Source of the DNA: Propionibacteriales bacterium
GTDB lineage: Bacteria; Actinomycetota; Actinomycetes; Propionibacteriales; Nocardioidaceae
NCBI GenBank assembly: GCA_026392415.1
Contig: JAPLCC010000059.1
Span: 62,001-126,000, forward strand
DNA: 64,000 nucleotides
Direction: 5' to 3'
Under the pieces are notes generated by a model. That model saw nothing but the letters and a program-made list of their open reading frames with translations. It ran no database searches and had not been told where the DNA came from. Positions 61,525-64,000 of the stretch are shown here, piece by piece. The position numbers and the translations under genes were made by a program. How positions within the stretch are numbered: position 1 is the first letter of the stretch; each line of letters begins with the position of its first letter.

Positions 61525-62787
61525 TCAGAGGTACGGCGCGGGGTCGACCGCGTTGCCGTTGCGGAGCACCGTGAAGTGCAGGTGACAGCCGGTCGACCAC
61601 CCGGTGGTGCCGGAGTAGCCGACGACCTGCCCACGACGCACCTTCTGTCCCTGGCCGACCGCATAGCTGGTGAGGTGGTTGTAGACCAGCGTCATCGATG
61701 CGCCGTTCACGCGGCCGATCGCGATGTAGAGCCGGTTGCCGTAGACCTCGTCGTAGTAGCGGTTGATCACCGTGCCGGACTCGCCGGCCCACAGTGCTGC
61801 GCCGCAGCCCGTGCCGAAGTCGATGCCGTTGTGCAGGCCGTAGTAGCCGTAGATCGGGTGAATCCGGTAACCGTACGGCGACGTGACCGGACCGGGGCCC
61901 GGCTTGAACAGGAGACCGCCGGTGTCACCGTTGTAGCTGCCGCCCTGCTGTTGCGACAGCCGGACGATCCTGGCCTTGATCCGCTCTTCGCGCTTCTTCA
62001 GGCGCGCGAGCGCGGCCTGGTCGGCGGCCCGGGCCTGGATGACGGCCTGACGAGCACCGTTGGTCCTGCTCACCAGCGAGGCGACCTGCGACTCGGTCGC
62101 GGCTGCCTTGTCGACGAGGTCGGCGATCGTGACGACGTTCTCGTCGGCGGACTTCTTCGCACTGGCGACGTCGTTGCGGGCGTCGTTCACCTCGATCTTG
62201 CGCTTCTCCATCGCGACCTCGGCCTCCTCGAGCAGGACGAGGGCCTGGTTCTGGCGACCGGTGACGAGGTCGTACGCCGTCTGGCTCACCATGACGTCCT
62301 CGATCGAGCCGCTGTTCATGTAGGCGTTGAGCAGGGCCATCTGGGCGTCGTCCCCGCTGGCCATCACGATGATCGCGTCGCGACTCGCGAGCCGCTGGAT
62401 GGCGACCTCCTGGCGCGCCTGCTTGAGGTCGGCCTTGGCGATCTTCAGTCGCCTCTCGGCGACGACGAGCTTGCGGGCCAGCTTGTCCGCGACCTCGCGC
62501 GCATCCTTGAGGTCTGCCTGCACCGCGCTGAGGCGTGACCGCGCGGCGTTGAGCTGGTTCCTGGCCTTCTTCAACTGCCGGGCGATCTTCGCGGCCTTCT
62601 GGCTGGCCTCGTGGATGTCGCCCTTGACGTCGGAGATCTGCCCCTGGACCTGGTCCTGCTTGTCCTCGAGGTCGTCGCGGTCGTCCGCATGGGCGAGCGG
62701 AACGGTTAGTCCGGCAACGGCAACGATCACGGCGAGAGCCGTGACCAGCCACTGGGGGTGGGCCCATGTGGGAAGCCGATCGGTCAC
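61525..62787 (-). CDS. Secreted M23 peptidase with coiled coil (EnvC/RipC-like)
   Basis: 420 residues: signal peptide (about 14-33), a long coiled coil (about 36-275, DLEDKQDQVQGQISDVK onward), then an M23 LytM domain with HNGIDFG and GCHLHFTV zinc ligands. It lies directly after ftsX; FtsEX is known to activate coiled-coil peptidoglycan hydrolases (EnvC, PcsB, RipC) during division, so this is the probable partner. Confidence 0.9.
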   Translation of the reverse strand: MTDRLPTWAHPQWLVTALAVIVAVAGLTVPLAHADDRDDLEDKQDQVQGQISDVKGDIHEASQKAAKIARQLKKARNQLNAARSRLSAVQADLKDAREVADKLARKLVVAERRLKIAKADLKQARQEVAIQRLASRDAIIVMASGDDAQMALLNAYMNSGSIEDVMVSQTAYDLVTGRQNQALVLLEEAEVAMEKRKIEVNDARNDVASAKKSADENVVTIADLVDKAAATESQVASLVSRTNGARQAVIQARAADQAALARLKKREERIKARIVRLSQQQGGSYNGDTGGLLFKPGPGPVTSPYGYRIHPIYGYYGLHNGIDFGTGCGAALWAGESGTVINRYYDEVYGNRLYIAIGRVNGASMTLVYNHLTSYAVGQGQKVRRGQVVGYSGTTGWSTGCHLHFTVLRNGNAVDPAPYL

Positions 62788-62876
62788 ACGGCGAAACCCT
62801 GGGGCGCTGGGGAAGGAGCGCACAGGTGAACCATTTCGTTCGGGGAAGTGAACTCGTCGACCGTAACCGCCGCGGG

Positions 62877-63821
62877 TCAGACTTTGACGTATTTCCGGGT
62901 CAGCAGGAGTGTCGGGATCAGCGTCAGCGCCAGTCCGAGCAGCAGGATGCCCGGCGGGAACCACCCGTAGAGCGAAGCGCCGTAGTCGCTCCAGTCGACC
63001 CAGGGGCGCAGGAACTGGACGTGTTCGGACAGGCCCTTCTCGATCCCCCAGTACTGGAAGGCGGCCAGGGCGCCCGAAGCCAGGCCGACACCGACGATGG
63101 CGGTGACCAGCGCTTCGAGAAGGAACGGCAGCGCGATGTAGAGCGTCGAGGCACCGACCAGGCGCATGATGCCGATCTCGCGACGGCGGGCGAGGGCCGC
63201 GAGCCGGATCGTGTTGGTGACCTGGAGCATCGCCGCGAGCAGCAGGAAGCCCGAGCCGATCCACGATCCGTACTTGAGGACCTTCATGATCCCGAAGATC
63301 TGGCTGAGCGCCTCACGCTCGTCCTTGATCACCGAGACGCCGTCGAGGCCCTCTAGGGCGCTGATGATGCCGTCGGCCTCCTCGGGGTTCTTCAGCGTGA
63401 CCCAGTAGCCCGCCGGCCAGCTGTCGACCGTGATGACGGGATTGGGTCCGGACACGGCGCTCTCCGGGATCTGGCCGGAGTCGCGTGCGTTCTCGAACCC
63501 CTCCTCCTTGGAGACGAATCGCGAGGACTCGGCCTCGTCGTTGCCGTCGATCTCCTCCTGGATCCGCTTCTGCTGCTCGGCAGTGACTTCGCCGCCGGCG
63601 CAGTTCGGGTTGTTCGACGGATCGTCGTCGATGCAGAGGTTGACGAGGATCTTCAGCTCGTCACCGAGCTGGTCCGCCGCCAGGTCGGCCTGGCGCTGGA
63701 TCAGGATTCCCACGCCCGCGAGGGACAGCGAGACGAAGAGGGTCAGGATGACGGCCAGGTGCATCGAGAGGTTGCGCCGCAGGCCGGTGCGGAGCTCGGT
63801 GAAGACATAGCGAAGCTGCAT
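62877..63821 (-). CDS. ftsX: Cell division protein FtsX
   Basis: 314 residues: four membrane helices (about 21-43, 190-212, 235-258, 288-308) and a large extracellular loop (about 45-185) with a Cys pair (LCIDDD, NPNC), as in actinobacterial FtsX. Transmits ATP hydrolysis by FtsE to the outside hydrolase. Confidence 0.95.
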   Translation of the reverse strand: MQLRYVFTELRTGLRRNLSMHLAVILTLFVSLSLAGVGILIQRQADLAADQLGDELKILVNLCIDDDPSNNPNCAGGEVTAEQQKRIQEEIDGNDEAESSRFVSKEEGFENARDSGQIPESAVSGPNPVITVDSWPAGYWVTLKNPEEADGIISALEGLDGVSVIKDEREALSQIFGIMKVLKYGSWIGSGFLLLAAMLQVTNTIRLAALARRREIGIMRLVGASTLYIALPFLLEALVTAIVGVGLASGALAAFQYWGIEKGLSEHVQFLRPWVDWSDYGASLYGWFPPGILLLGLALTLIPTLLLTRKYVKV

Positions 63822-63839
63822 GAGGGTGTGCTCCTTGAC

Positions 63840-64000
63840 TCAGTGCTGGAAGCCGTAGCTGCCGGACGCCTCGTCGCGGATGACCTTTCCGTGCTCGAGC
63901 TCGATCACTCGCTTGGTGAACTGGTCGACGATGCCGTTGTCGTGGGTGGCCATGACCACCGTCGTACCGGTCTCGTTGATGTCACCGAGCAGATTCATGA
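63840..64000 (-). CDS. ftsE: Cell division ATPase FtsE (5' part outside window)
   Basis: Only the last 53 codons are present: the H-loop VMATHDNGIVDQF and the end LEHGKVIRDE then GSYGFQH. Sits 18 bp before ftsX on the same strand, which fixes its identity. Confidence 0.88.
   Translation of the reverse strand, partial: MNLLGDINETGTTVVMATHDNGIVDQFTKRVIELEHGKVIRDEASGSYGFQH

Overview
The window is high-GC DNA with strong GC3 bias, many GTG starts, ATGA/TGATG/GTGA gene overlaps, and actinobacterial marker genes: WYL regulator pair, DUF3039, DUF2017/AosR, CysO-CysM-Mec, DUF3618, a tmRNA tag ending FALAA, and an FtsEX-peptidase-SmpB block. Gene content and repeat style suggest a member of the Nocardioidaceae (for example Nocardioides); the genus is an inference. 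No phage, plasmid, CRISPR or rRNA genes were seen. It reads as ordinary chromosome carrying several accessory insertions.

Layout. 1-1.6 kb: a KstR-type box between a truncated reductase and a steroid-dehydrogenase-like SDR followed by a TetR regulator. 1.6-11 kb: tRNA-Arg, adenosine deaminase, a MauE/DsbA-like redox pair, oligoribonuclease, tRNA-His, a cytoplasmic Ntn acylase, pirin, an FAD oxidoreductase, tRNA-Lys, DoxX and a GAF-ANTAR protein. 11.9-16.6 kb: a three-gene operon of two WYL regulators and an SNF2 helicase. 16.6-20.3 kb: a crotonase and a secreted acylase flanked by palindromic repeats. 20-23 kb: a GroES-like protein and a complete ECF nickel/cobalt transporter (CbiM-N-Q-O) under a Nur-like box, divergent from a peroxiredoxin operon. 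25 kb: an HNH gene remnant abutting tRNA-Leu.

25.5-43.5 kb is a block whose core minus-strand order (clpS, aosR, mec, cysO, cysM, murI, cAMP-phosphodiesterase-like MBL gene, rph, rdgB) matches the Mycobacterium tuberculosis Rv1331-Rv1341 order. It is interrupted by a tricarboxylate transporter with its own two-component system and UspA, a secreted phosphatase, and an ABC transporter with a LuxR-type two-component system and an SGNH hydrolase. CysO, Mec and CysM together make cysteine from O-phosphoserine; AosR is its known regulator in mycobacteria.

43.5-53.9 kb: a PaaI thioesterase/HxlR pair bracketed by inverted 22-bp repeat arrays, an XPB-like helicase with DUF3039, an MFS pump with its TetR repressor and double operator, YqgE, an unknown protein divergent from a TetR gene with stacked palindromes, a DUF3048 lipoprotein, FabG and HIT. 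53.9-64 kb: secreted and envelope proteins (M15 peptidase, septum-formation lipoprotein, GDPD), small repeat/membrane proteins, tmRNA and SmpB (trans-translation), a trypsin-like protease, an amidohydrolase, and the M23 peptidase-FtsX-FtsE division module, whose FtsE runs off the window end.
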